Source of the DNA: Rhizobium sp. NFR03
GTDB taxonomy: Bacteria > Pseudomonadota > Alphaproteobacteria > Rhizobiales > Rhizobiaceae
Assembly: GCF_900111275.1 (NCBI RefSeq)
Contig: NZ_FOGR01000001.1
Coordinates: 62,001-126,000, forward strand
Direction of reading: 5' to 3'
Length of the DNA stretch: 64,000 nt
In this document: positions 56,260-64,000 of the stretch, one piece after another
How positions within the stretch are numbered: the stretch's first letter is position 1
Layout: each line of letters starts with the position of its first letter
The notes under the pieces: generated by a model
What the model was told of the DNA's origin: nothing
Database searches by the model: none
The model's input: the letters and a program-made list of their open reading frames with translations, nothing else
Position numbers and translations under genes: made by a program

Positions 56260-57054
56260 TTAAAGCGATGGCGAGACCGTCAGCCCGAATCCCTGCAGCA
56301 AGCGCCGCGTCGAGAAGTCGGGCGCGGCCGAGGTGAAGATGGCGGGGTCGATGCCCGTCAGCGGAATGTAGCTCTCTGGCGGCGGCACCAGCCGGCGTGC
56401 CTGCCGGGCGATGGCTTCCGCCGGATCGAGCCAGTCGACAGGCCAGGGGGCAAGTTTCCGGAAGAGATTGGCCATGAAGGGATAATGCGTGCAGGCCAGC
56501 ACGACGATATCGGTGCGACGCCCCTCAACCTCCCGAAAGCAGGGCGCGATCTCTGCCAGAACGGCGGCATCCTCGACCGTTTCCCCGCGAATATAGGCTT
56601 CCGCCATCGCCGCGAGATGTTGCGAGCCGACGAGCTGCACGTCGCACTGTGCCGCGAAGGACTGGATGAGGTCACGCGTGTAGGCGCGGCTGACCGTGCC
56701 GGGGGTCGCCAGCACGGAGACCAGCCCGGAGCGCGTCCGCTCGGCTGCGGGCTTGATGGCTGGAACCGTGCCGACGAAGCGCATCTGCGGAAACGCCGCC
56801 CGCACCTCACCACCCATCAGCGTGAAGGCGGTATTGCAGGCAATGATGCAGATCTCGGGATCATGCTCGGCTATCAAACGCCCGAACAGGGCAACGATGC
56901 GCGCTGTCAGCGCGTCCAGATCTGTCCAGTCGCCATAGGGGAAGCCGGCATCATCGGCGACGTAGATGAAATGCCGCTCCGGCATCAGCACCCGCGCCTC
57001 GCGCAGCACCGTCAGTCCACCGATACCGCTGTCGAAGATGAGAACCGGTTTCAT
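56260..57054 (-). CDS. murI: Glutamate racemase
   Basis: Makes D-glutamate for peptidoglycan. The 264-residue enzyme has the N-terminal [10 protein letters not shown], the two catalytic cysteines C73 in ACNTAF and C188 in LACTHYP. I start at ATG 57054, one base after the stop of the upstream methyltransferase gene, so the two are coupled. A longer frame inside that gene is not supported. Confidence 0.95.
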   Translation of the reverse strand: MKPVLIFDSGIGGLTVLREARVLMPERHFIYVADDAGFPYGDWTDLDALTARIVALFGRLIAEHDPEICIIACNTAFTLMGGEVRAAFPQMRFVGTVPAIKPAAERTRSGLVSVLATPGTVSRAYTRDLIQSFAAQCDVQLVGSQHLAAMAEAYIRGETVEDAAVLAEIAPCFREVEGRRTDIVVLACTHYPFMANLFRKLAPWPVDWLDPAEAIARQARRLVPPPESYIPLTGIDPAIFTSAAPDFSTRRLLQGFGLTVSPSL

Positions 57055-57055
57055 C

Positions 57056-57907
57056 TCAGCTCTCGCTCTCGTCCGGCGCTGGCTGCGCGACAAACCGGCC
57101 GGCGCCGCTTCGTCCATCGACAGGCGCACCCGCGCCGCGCGGCGTTTCCCGCGAGAAGCGGTCGAGCGAGGAAATGACACCGCGAATGACGCGGATTTCC
57201 GTCGCGCTGAAGCCGGGCCGCGTCAGCACCGCCCGCAGGTTGTCGACCAGCTTCGGGCGCTTGGCGAGCGGGCGGAAATAGCCTCGCGCATCGAGAGCCT
57301 CCTCCACATGGTCGAACAGACCCTGAAGATCGGTCTTCGTCGCCGGCTGCTGCGGCAGCGCCTGGAAAGACGTCTGGTCCTCCGACACCATGGACGTCTT
57401 CATCCATTCATACGACATCAGCAGAACGGCCTGCGCCAGATTGAGCGAGGCGAAAGCCGGATTGACCGGAAACGTCACGATCTCGTCGGCAAGCGCGATC
57501 TCTTCATTCGTAAGACCGGTTCGCTCCCGACCAAACAGAATGCCTGTCTTCTCGCCTTTGGCGAAACGGCCACGCAGCGTCTCCGCCGCAACGCCCGGGG
57601 CGCGAACGGGCTTATAGCCATATCGGTCGCGCGCCGTCGTCGCATAGACGAAATTGAGGTCGGCAACGGCTTCTTCCGTGGTCTCGTAAAGCTTGGCCTG
57701 ATTGATGACGTGATCGGCCCGACTGGCGGCGGCCTGCGCCTTTTCGCTCGGCCAGCCATCACGCGGATTGACCAGTCGAAGCTCGGCTAACCCGAAATTC
57801 GCCATCGCCCGGGCAACCATGCCGATGTTTTCGCCAAGCTGGGGATGGACCAGAATGATCGCCGGTCCTTCCGCCAGAAGCTGGCGCTCACTGTTCGTGC
57901 CTGCCAT
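57056..57907 (-). CDS. trmJ: TrmJ-type RNA 2'-O-methyltransferase
   Basis: A SPOUT-fold methyltransferase of 283 residues, most like TrmJ, which methylates the 2'-OH of position 32 in tRNA. Motifs: [27 protein letters not shown] and [13 protein letters not shown], which form the knotted SAM site. The C-terminal 30 residues are disordered. Position 32 is also the target of TtcA, encoded 5 kb away. GAGGA lies 5 bases before the ATG. Confidence 0.9.
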   Translation of the reverse strand: MAGTNSERQLLAEGPAIILVHPQLGENIGMVARAMANFGLAELRLVNPRDGWPSEKAQAAASRADHVINQAKLYETTEEAVADLNFVYATTARDRYGYKPVRAPGVAAETLRGRFAKGEKTGILFGRERTGLTNEEIALADEIVTFPVNPAFASLNLAQAVLLMSYEWMKTSMVSEDQTSFQALPQQPATKTDLQGLFDHVEEALDARGYFRPLAKRPKLVDNLRAVLTRPGFSATEIRVIRGVISSLDRFSRETPRGAGAPVDGRSGAGRFVAQPAPDESES

Positions 57908-58000
57908 ATCGTCCTCATTCCAAGCGGTGCGGCATCCGAACGCGCACCGTCATATATCGGCGCTTCGTCGCACAGATCGTCTGGTTTTGAAAGACGCCGC

Positions 58001-58519
58001 CTATTGTGCGCCCTGTGCGGCGATGGCGGCGAGTTCCGCCTTCAGCGATCCCCGCTCACCGCCGCGCAGGATATCATCGATGACCGCACGCCCCTTCTCC
58101 TCGACCACGATGAAGTGGAGTTCCGCGGGCTTCCTGTCACCCGGATCTTCGAGGCAGGAAATATTGTCGAACGTCACGGCCACGTCTGTGTGCCCGGTCG
58201 CCGGCGTTGCCGGTACGATCTTCAGATCCTTCAGCGAGCAACTGTCCTGCCCGCTGACGATCGGGTCGTAATCGAGCGGCGAGTCGCCATCCTCGAAAGC
58301 GGGAAAGCGGGTCGCGTCCTTATAGACGCGCACGAAATCCTGGCTGTAGATACGGCCAAGGCGCTCGTCATCGAAATAGTCACGGGGTTCACCAACCGGA
58401 TTTTCCGACCAGCCATTCTGCGCTTCCGTCATGATTTCCTTGACCGGCGCCGTGGCATCCGCAGCAAGCGCTGCCGTACCGGCGAGGGCAAAAAGGATAA
58501 AGAGAAGGGTTCGTTTCAC
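58001..58519 (-). CDS. Small exported protein, possibly DUF3828-like
   Basis: A 172-residue protein with a signal peptide (MKRTLLFILFALAGTAALA) and a mature part containing two cysteines (DSCSLKD, DNISCLED) that could form a disulfide. The pattern DDERLGRIYSQDFVRVYKD...DPIVSGQD resembles periplasmic DUF3828 proteins; this is a weak match by eye. It starts with GTG 58519, overlapping the stop of the FUSC gene (GTGA), with AGGAGA upstream, so it is co-translated with the exporter. Confidence 0.75.
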   Translation of the reverse strand: MKRTLLFILFALAGTAALAADATAPVKEIMTEAQNGWSENPVGEPRDYFDDERLGRIYSQDFVRVYKDATRFPAFEDGDSPLDYDPIVSGQDSCSLKDLKIVPATPATGHTDVAVTFDNISCLEDPGDRKPAELHFIVVEEKGRAVIDDILRGGERGSLKAELAAIAAQGAQ

Positions 58520-60651
58520 GCGCTGCTCTCCTGATGCGGCCCCGGCTTGGTCGGCGCGGGGTTCTGTTGCGCGTCCCCCGTCTGTGGCTCCGGCTCCAGC
58601 CGCGACAGCGTCAGTGCGACCATCTCCAGACCGACGAGGGACGATTGCCGCGATAGGCGGAAATGACGGCGCTTGCGCGGCAGCGGATGACGCTTCGTTA
58701 AAAATAAAGCACCGCCCTTCGCCTCGATCCGGTCTATAGCGGCAAGCGCCTCCGCCACCAGCGGCACCATCTGTTCCGACCGCAGACCGCCGCCCTCTGT
58801 TGCCGGTGCGCCGACGAGGTGCAGAACCGAACCCTGGCGCGACGGATCGGCCGCAAGCCCGCCGGCAAAGGTGCGCGCCCAGTAGGTTGCCGTCATCAGT
58901 GTCATGAGCGTCTGCCGAACGACCCCCGGCCGGGTGACCAGCTGCCAGGACGATCCGAGCGGCCGGACGATGGACGAGAGCTCGGCATAGGCTCGTTCCA
59001 GCACCTGCGACCGGTGAATGAGATCGAAACCGCTCCGCCCCTCCGCCGCATCGGTCAACACGCGCCGCAGCGCCGTGCACCATCGCTGAAGGGCGTCGCC
59101 CGCCAGCGTTTCCGTCCGTGCCGGAAAGACCAGAAAGGCCACGGCCAGCCCCGCAAGCGAGCCGATGACCGTCTCTTCCAGCCGCAGGATCAGCACCTCC
59201 GTCGTCAGACTGCCGATGAGGCTGTAGACCAGCGCCAGCACGATCGACACGAAAAATGTCATCGCCGCATAAGAGATTGCCAGAAGATAGAAGGCGAGAA
59301 AGACGCAGATGGCGGCAAGACCGAGAAGGACCGGTGTCATCGTTTGCAGCAGACTTGCCGCCACCAGCCCGACGGCGATCCCGAAGAGCGTCCCGATGGA
59401 TCTTTGCACCGCACGCATCGCCGTGTCCCCGCGAGAGCGCGTATTGGTAAAGACGAGGAACGCCGACAGCACTGCCCAGAACCAGCGCTCCCGCGAGAGC
59501 ATCAGCCCGAACACCATGGCAAGCGCGGAGGCAAGCGTAATCTGGATCGCTGTGCGCACAGCCGGATCGGAGAGCGTGAAGCGCGCACGCTTCTGCCCGC
59601 GAGATCCACCGGTATCAGCCGCCTGCGTCTCCCGCGAAACATCCGGCGCCGCCATCAGCCTCTGTACCGCAACAGCAAGGCGTCGCCGGACGGCGTCCAG
59701 AGACAGGCAGGCATCGATCGTCTCTTGCAGATAGACATCATCCGGTGCCGCGCGCGCAGCGCTACGGGCCAGCCGCTCCACGCTTTCCGGCGATCCCCCG
59801 CGCAAGGCCGCAACGAGCCGCGCCGGTGGAAAAGCCTGCCGCGAGAGAACGACGAGGCTTTCCGCGGCGACATGCAGCTCGAAGAGGCAGATCGTCACGG
59901 CGATCCGGCGCGGATCATCCCGCTCCGCATCGTGTCGACCGTCTGTTTCAGGCCGCGCGGGAACGAAGCTCTCCGCCATCAGCACCGCATCCTTCAGCCG
60001 CTCCACCTGCCGGTCCATTTGCCGCCGGTCCCGTTCGTCGATCCCGCCGGTCGTCGCCGAGATCTCGGAGAGCATGCGATCGATCCGCGTTTCCACCGCC
60101 GCAACGGCCCGGCCGAGATCGACGCGCCAGTCGTCCGGCAGAACGAAGCGGCGGACACCCTGCCCGACCAGAAGCGCCGCCAATGGCCCGAATGCCGTAG
60201 CGGGCAATTCCATGACATCGGGCTTGAGATAGGCGCCGATGAAATAGGACATGAAGGCGAACATGCCGAGCGCGAAGCCGCGAGGCCCGAATGTCCTCGC
60301 ATAGGCGGCCACGAAGATGAGCACGAGAAAAACGAGATCCGAGACGACCCGTGTCTCTTCGAGAAGCGCGGCAATGCAAACGACGGCGATGCACACGCCG
60401 CAACCGAGAAGCCGCGTCACGAGTTGATCACGCATCGAGGCGTCCTTGACCGACAGGCCGCTCTGGATCGACAGCGTGATAGCCAGCGCATAGGCGGCCT
60501 TCGGCAACGGGAGCACAGCGCTGTGCAGAACCGCAAGAAGGCCGACGGACAGGCAGACGCTCAGCGTCACCCGCAACCCGGTGCGCAGCCGCGAGAATGC
60601 CGGGTCGTTGGCAAGAAGCCAGTCACGCAGGGAAGAGACATCCATGATCAT
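58516..60651 (-). CDS. FUSC family membrane exporter
   Basis: A 711-residue inner-membrane protein with two blocks of about six helices (residues 25-160 and 375-520) separated by a cytosolic domain, the layout of YccS/AaeB-type FUSC proteins thought to export aromatic acids or other compounds. The second block includes REGWFWA-like RERWFWAVLSAFLVF, typical of FUSC. I start at ATG 60651; ATG 60645 is nearly as good. It is divergent from icd and coupled to the small exported protein. Confidence 0.88.
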   Translation of the reverse strand: MIMDVSSLRDWLLANDPAFSRLRTGLRVTLSVCLSVGLLAVLHSAVLPLPKAAYALAITLSIQSGLSVKDASMRDQLVTRLLGCGVCIAVVCIAALLEETRVVSDLVFLVLIFVAAYARTFGPRGFALGMFAFMSYFIGAYLKPDVMELPATAFGPLAALLVGQGVRRFVLPDDWRVDLGRAVAAVETRIDRMLSEISATTGGIDERDRRQMDRQVERLKDAVLMAESFVPARPETDGRHDAERDDPRRIAVTICLFELHVAAESLVVLSRQAFPPARLVAALRGGSPESVERLARSAARAAPDDVYLQETIDACLSLDAVRRRLAVAVQRLMAAPDVSRETQAADTGGSRGQKRARFTLSDPAVRTAIQITLASALAMVFGLMLSRERWFWAVLSAFLVFTNTRSRGDTAMRAVQRSIGTLFGIAVGLVAASLLQTMTPVLLGLAAICVFLAFYLLAISYAAMTFFVSIVLALVYSLIGSLTTEVLILRLEETVIGSLAGLAVAFLVFPARTETLAGDALQRWCTALRRVLTDAAEGRSGFDLIHRSQVLERAYAELSSIVRPLGSSWQLVTRPGVVRQTLMTLMTATYWARTFAGGLAADPSRQGSVLHLVGAPATEGGGLRSEQMVPLVAEALAAIDRIEAKGGALFLTKRHPLPRKRRHFRLSRQSSLVGLEMVALTLSRLEPEPQTGDAQQNPAPTKPGPHQESSA

Positions 60652-60727
60652 GCCGTAATCCACGCTCGATCCGCTGTTTTCAAACGATAAGATCGCGAAG
60701 GTCGCATAAGTTTTAACGCCCGCCGCT

Positions 60728-60755
60728 TTGCCTTCGCCCTTGCCAATGCTATAGC
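60728..60755 (+). promoter_or_regulatory. Candidate icd promoter
   Basis: TTGCCT (60728-60733) and TATAGC (60750-60755) are 16 bases apart, about 75 bases before the icd start. The match is moderate; no operator is evident beside it. Confidence 0.4.
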
Positions 60756-60829
60756 GCCAGCTATCGTCCGTTCCGCAAACGGGGCATCCGTATCGTAAAG
60801 CCCCACTCCAAGCTACGAGGCACGTTTTC

Positions 60830-62044
60830 ATGAGCAAGATCAAGGTTGCCAATCCCGTCGTCGAACTCGACGGCGATGAGATGACCCGCATCATCTGGCA
60901 GTTCATCAAGGAAAAACTGATCCATCCCTATCTGGATATCGACCTTGAATACTACGATCTCGGAATGGAAAACCGCGACGCTACCGACGACAAGGTGACG
61001 ATCGATGCGGCCAACGCCATCAAGAAGCACGGCGTCGGCGTCAAGTGCGCGACCATCACCCCGGACGAAGCCCGCGTCGAGGAATTCGGCCTGAAGAAGA
61101 TGTGGAAGTCGCCGAACGGCACGATCCGCAACATTCTCGGCGGCGTCATCTTCCGCGAGCCTATCATCTGCAAGAACGTGCCGCGCCTCGTTCCCGGCTG
61201 GACCAAGCCGATCATCGTCGGCCGTCACGCCTTCGGCGACCAGTACCGCGCGACCGATTTCAAGTTCCCCGGCAAGGGCAAGCTGACGATGAAGTTCGTC
61301 GGTGATGACGGCACGGAAATCGAACATGAAGTCTATGACGCACCGGCGGCCGGCGTTGCCATGGGCATGTACAACCTCGACGAATCGATCACCGATTTCG
61401 CCCGCGCCTCTCTGAACTACGGCCTGCAGCGCGGCGTTCCCGTCTACCTGTCGACCAAGAACACCATCCTCAAGGTCTATGACGGCCGCTTCAAGGACAT
61501 CTTCCAGGAGGTCTTCGAAAAGGAGTTCGAGACCAAGTTCAAGGAAGCGAAGATCTGGTACGAGCACCGCCTGATCGACGACATGGTCGCCTCCGCGCTG
61601 AAGTGGTCCGGCGGCTACGTCTGGGCCTGCAAGAACTATGACGGCGACGTCCAGTCCGACATCGTGGCCCAGGGCTTCGGCTCGCTCGGCCTGATGACCT
61701 CGGTTCTGATGACGCCGGATGGCCAGACGGTGGAAGCCGAAGCCGCGCACGGCACGGTCACACGCCACTACCGCCAGCACCAGAAGGGCGAGGAAACCTC
61801 GACCAACTCGATCGCCTCGATCTTCGCCTGGACACGCGGCCTCGCGCATCGCGCCAAGCTCGACAACAATGCCGACCTCTCGACGTTCGCGGACACGCTG
61901 GAACGCGTCTGCATCGAGACCGTCGAAGGCGGTTACATGACGAAGGATCTTGCGCTTCTCATCGGTCCGGACCAGCCCTGGCTCTCCACCACCGGCTTCC
62001 TCGACAAGATCGACGAAAACCTGCGCAAGGCGATGGCCGCCTGA
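60830..62044 (+). CDS. icd: Isocitrate dehydrogenase (NADP), eukaryote-type
   Basis: Oxidises isocitrate to 2-oxoglutarate in the TCA cycle. The 404-residue protein is of the homodimeric, eukaryote-like type common in alphaproteobacteria rather than the E. coli type. Motifs: [25 protein letters not shown] and [17 protein letters not shown] lies 9 bases before the ATG. It is a single-gene unit with its own terminator. Confidence 0.97.
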   Translation: MSKIKVANPVVELDGDEMTRIIWQFIKEKLIHPYLDIDLEYYDLGMENRDATDDKVTIDAANAIKKHGVGVKCATITPDEARVEEFGLKKMWKSPNGTIRNILGGVIFREPIICKNVPRLVPGWTKPIIVGRHAFGDQYRATDFKFPGKGKLTMKFVGDDGTEIEHEVYDAPAAGVAMGMYNLDESITDFARASLNYGLQRGVPVYLSTKNTILKVYDGRFKDIFQEVFEKEFETKFKEAKIWYEHRLIDDMVASALKWSGGYVWACKNYDGDVQSDIVAQGFGSLGLMTSVLMTPDGQTVEAEAAHGTVTRHYRQHQKGEETSTNSIASIFAWTRGLAHRAKLDNNADLSTFADTLERVCIETVEGGYMTKDLALLIGPDQPWLSTTGFLDKIDENLRKAMAA

Positions 62045-62073
62045 TCAGGCGCGAAAGCTGACGACCCGTATCG

Positions 62074-62100
62074 AACCCGGCTGTAAAGCCGGGTTCTTTC
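62074..62100 (+). terminator. Terminator after icd
   Basis: AACCCGGCT (62074-62082) pairs perfectly with AGCCGGGTT (62087-62095) around GTAA, followed by CTTTCG. It lies 30 bases after the stop. Confidence 0.85.
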
Positions 62101-62165
62101 GTTTCGCCGCTCGGCTATATAACGTACAGCTCTCTTGCCCACGCAGATACCTCCGCGAGATACAG

Positions 62166-62633
62166 ATGAGCACAAGGCCAGCACAGCAGACGATCCGCCC
62201 TCTCGAACCGCAGGACCGTGCGCAGTGGGAACCCATGTGGCGCGCCTACCTCGCCTTCTACGAGACGACGCTCCCAGAGGCGCAATACGACCTGACTTGG
62301 CAACGACTGCAGGAGCCAGCAGAACCCATGCATGCGCTCGGCGCCTTCGACGCCAGCGGCCACCTCTCCGGCATCGCCCACATCATTTTCCACCGATCCT
62401 GCTGGCTTCCGGAATGCACCTGCTATCTTCAGGACCTCTTCGTCGATCCCGCCAACCGGGGCTCTGGCACCGGAGCCGCTCTCATCGAAGCCACCGCCGA
62501 CCTCGCCCGCGAAAAACAGGCCGGTCGCCTCTACTGGCTGACCCAAGACGACAACACCACCGCCCGCCGCCTCTACGATCGCGTTGCTGCAGCATCCGGG
62601 TTTATTCAGTACCGGAAGTCTCTGGACCAGTAA
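62166..62633 (+). CDS. GNAT family N-acetyltransferase
   Basis: A 155-residue acetyltransferase with the acetyl-CoA-binding block DLFVDPANRGSGTGAALIEA (about 96-115, Q/RxxGxG/A form RGSGTG) and the closing NTTARRLYDRVAAASGFIQY. The substrate is unknown. I start at ATG 62166; a longer frame runs back through the terminator into icd and is not real. Confidence 0.9.
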   Translation: MSTRPAQQTIRPLEPQDRAQWEPMWRAYLAFYETTLPEAQYDLTWQRLQEPAEPMHALGAFDASGHLSGIAHIIFHRSCWLPECTCYLQDLFVDPANRGSGTGAALIEATADLAREKQAGRLYWLTQDDNTTARRLYDRVAAASGFIQYRKSLDQ

Positions 62634-62843
62634 CGACCGCTTCAGTGCTGCCTCCACCCGAAAAACGGGAAGCAGGTCAATATCTTCCGGATCGCCGAGA
62701 AGCCCTGGATCCTGATTTCGACCCATGTCGTCACGGCGAAACCGCAAGGAACGTCGGGGCGACAGGCTTATCATCACGGTGACCCTTTACCGATTTCCGA
62801 TGCCATACGTCCTCCTGACAGAGCAACTGCCTTGTGAATTTCA

Positions 62844-62873
62844 TTGACTGACCGTCAGTCACAGTCGTATATT
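62844..62873 (+). promoter_or_regulatory. Promoter with 17-bp palindromic TetR-type operator
   Basis: TTGACT (62844-62849) and TATATT (62868-62873) form a promoter with an 18-base spacer. TGACTGACCGTCAGTCA (62845-62861), a palindrome perfect except for its central base, covers the -35 and most of the spacer. The operon it starts ends with a TetR-family gene, so this is most likely its autoregulatory operator. Transcription would begin about 20 bases before the ATG. Confidence 0.75.
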
Positions 62874-62898
62874 GTCGTCATCCCTAATGGAGGTCGTG

Positions 62899-63414
62899 AT
62901 GACGACACAGTCTCTCTTGCACGCACTCTTTCACTTCAAATCTCGCAGCGATGACGAGTTGCTGAACGCTTTAGCGCGCCTCCCGGATGGGACGACACAG
63001 GCCATGACCGCAGCACTGCGCATTCTCCACCACGCGCATCTCGTGGACAGCATCTTCGCGGCCAACCTTCAGGGGCAGACTCATACGTTCACGGCGAGCT
63101 GGAGAGCCGATCCACCGGCTATCGATGACCTCACGGCCGCAATACGCGAGACCGATATGTGGTATCTGGACTATACAGCCGGGATCAGCGCTTCAGACCT
63201 TGAGGAGCATGTCGATTTTACGTTTACAGATGGAAAGCCGGGGCGCATGTCCCGCGAGGAGATGCTGGCGCATGTGATCACGCACAGCGGCTATCACCGT
63301 GGCGAAGCAGGCCGGCTGATTCCGGAGATCGAAGCAACCGCAATGCGGGACATTTTCGCTGGATATCTGCACGAGGCCGAACCCGAGCGCCGCCGCACCG
63401 TCATACTCTCCTAA
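62899..63414 (+). CDS. DinB-like metal-dependent protein
   Basis: A 171-residue four-helix protein of the DinB/YfiT type. The likely metal-binding histidines are in ILHHAHLVD (about 49-55) and HVITHSGYHRGEAG (about 129-142), the latter being the family hallmark. Members may be thiol-dependent transferases or unknown hydrolases. I start at ATG 62899, with TGGAGGT upstream. The TetR gene follows after 43 bases. Confidence 0.87.
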   Translation: MTTQSLLHALFHFKSRSDDELLNALARLPDGTTQAMTAALRILHHAHLVDSIFAANLQGQTHTFTASWRADPPAIDDLTAAIRETDMWYLDYTAGISASDLEEHVDFTFTDGKPGRMSREEMLAHVITHSGYHRGEAGRLIPEIEATAMRDIFAGYLHEAEPERRRTVILS

Positions 63415-63457
63415 GCCGGGATGGATTCCAGGATTGAAATCGGAGCGAGCTTGATCA

Positions 63458-64000
63458 ATGGCGAATCCCCCCTCCAGGCAACCCAGAACCCGTCCCCCTG
63501 AAGAACGCCGCCGGCAATTGCTGGAGGCGGCCCAGAGACTGTTTCTCGAAAAAGGCGTCGAGAGCACGTCCGTAGAAGACATCACGTCCGCTGCGATGGT
63601 TTCAAAAGGATCGTTCTATCTGCACTTCGCCTCGCGAACCGACGTGATCGAAGCGTTAAGGACTGATTTTGTCGAAAATCTCTTCGCGTCCGTGAAAGCA
63701 GACGTTGATCGGGAGCGCAAAGGCGACTGGAAATCCAGACTTATGGCATGGGTTACTGCATGCGCCCTCGGATATCTGACGACCGCGCGCTTGCATCATC
63801 TTCTCTTCACCACCGCCCCCGTACCGTCTCGGGATGGCCTGACGCGAAACATCCTGATCGACGACCTCACGGACCTCCTCAACGCCGGTTGCCGCAGTCA
63901 CGCATGGGAATTGAAGGATCCGGCATTCACCTCCGTTTTCCTGTTCAACGCGCTTCATGCTGTCGTCGATCAGGGGAAATGTATGGAGAGCACGGACGAG
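63458..64000 (+). CDS. TetR family regulator (truncated by window end)
   Basis: The frame opens at ATG 63458 and is still open at the window edge after 181 codons. The N-terminal HTH is clear: RRRQLLEAAQRLFLEKGVEST, then VEDITSAAMVSKGSFYLHFASRTDVIEA. The rest would be the ligand-binding domain. It shares an operon with the DinB-like gene and probably represses it through the palindrome at 62845-62861. GGAG lies 12 bases before the start, a little far. Confidence 0.88.
   Translation, partial: MANPPSRQPRTRPPEERRRQLLEAAQRLFLEKGVESTSVEDITSAAMVSKGSFYLHFASRTDVIEALRTDFVENLFASVKADVDRERKGDWKSRLMAWVTACALGYLTTARLHHLLFTTAPVPSRDGLTRNILIDDLTDLLNAGCRSHAWELKDPAFTSVFLFNALHAVVDQGKCMESTDE

Overview
The window looks like ordinary core chromosome of an alphaproteobacterium of the order Hyphomicrobiales (Rhizobiales), most likely family Rhizobiaceae (Agrobacterium/Rhizobium/Ciceribacter-like). 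The clues are high GC throughout, a suf operon in the order sufS2-B-C-D-S-T-A with Irr-like and RirA-like boxes in front of it, a tandem glycine riboswitch before gcvTHP, separate purS/purQ/purL genes, a eukaryote-type NADP isocitrate dehydrogenase and a DUF1127 protein. I see no rRNA, tRNA, CRISPR array, insertion sequence or prophage. About 60 protein genes tile the window almost without gaps. Nothing amounts to a large new system; the points worth a second look are regulatory sites, small interleaved genes and one toxin-antitoxin pair.

Layout. 1-5,500: end of an unknown gene, a periplasmic copper chaperone, then the glycine cleavage operon gcvTHP behind a tandem glycine riboswitch. 5,560-14,880: an orphan multi-PAS histidine kinase and the seven-gene suf Fe-S assembly operon, read leftwards from a promoter near 14,860 that carries candidate RirA and Irr boxes. 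14,930-25,440: alpha/beta hydrolase, PIN toxin and antitoxin, anmK, tyrS, a giant AsmA/YhdP-like protein, a Bcp peroxiredoxin, a DUF455 ferritin-like protein and an M23 peptidase. 25,630-34,770: DEAD-box helicase, Nudix hydrolase, TfoX-like protein, a molybdenum-cofactor pair (MoeA/MobA-like fusion and XdhC), a periplasmic ligand-binding protein, a P1 peptidase, rpe and a membrane protein.

34,800-47,770 is rich in purine genes: purB, later purC, purS, a small coiled-coil gene, purQ, and then purL, followed by bolA, a small basic gene and grxD. Between them lie a PilZ protein, an RBBP9-like hydrolase, a PAS-GGDEF-EAL protein, a lipoprotein, a DUF1127/MocR divergent pair and a PagL-like outer-membrane protein. 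48,160-57,910: two tandem Bcr/CflA-type MFS exporters, an inositol-monophosphatase-family enzyme overlapping ttcA, glutaminase, rpsD, a HerA-like ATPase, murI and a TrmJ-type methyltransferase. 58,000-64,000: a small exported protein coupled to a FUSC exporter, icd, a GNAT acetyltransferase, and a DinB-family/TetR operon behind a 17-bp palindrome; the TetR gene runs off the right edge.

Functionally the window joins one-carbon metabolism (gcv), purine synthesis (pur), and Fe-S supply (suf, bolA-grxD, with ttcA as an Fe-S client). Many starts were moved from the longest open frame to a downstream codon with a good Shine-Dalgarno; these choices are stated per gene. Product names rest on motif recognition by eye, not on database searches.
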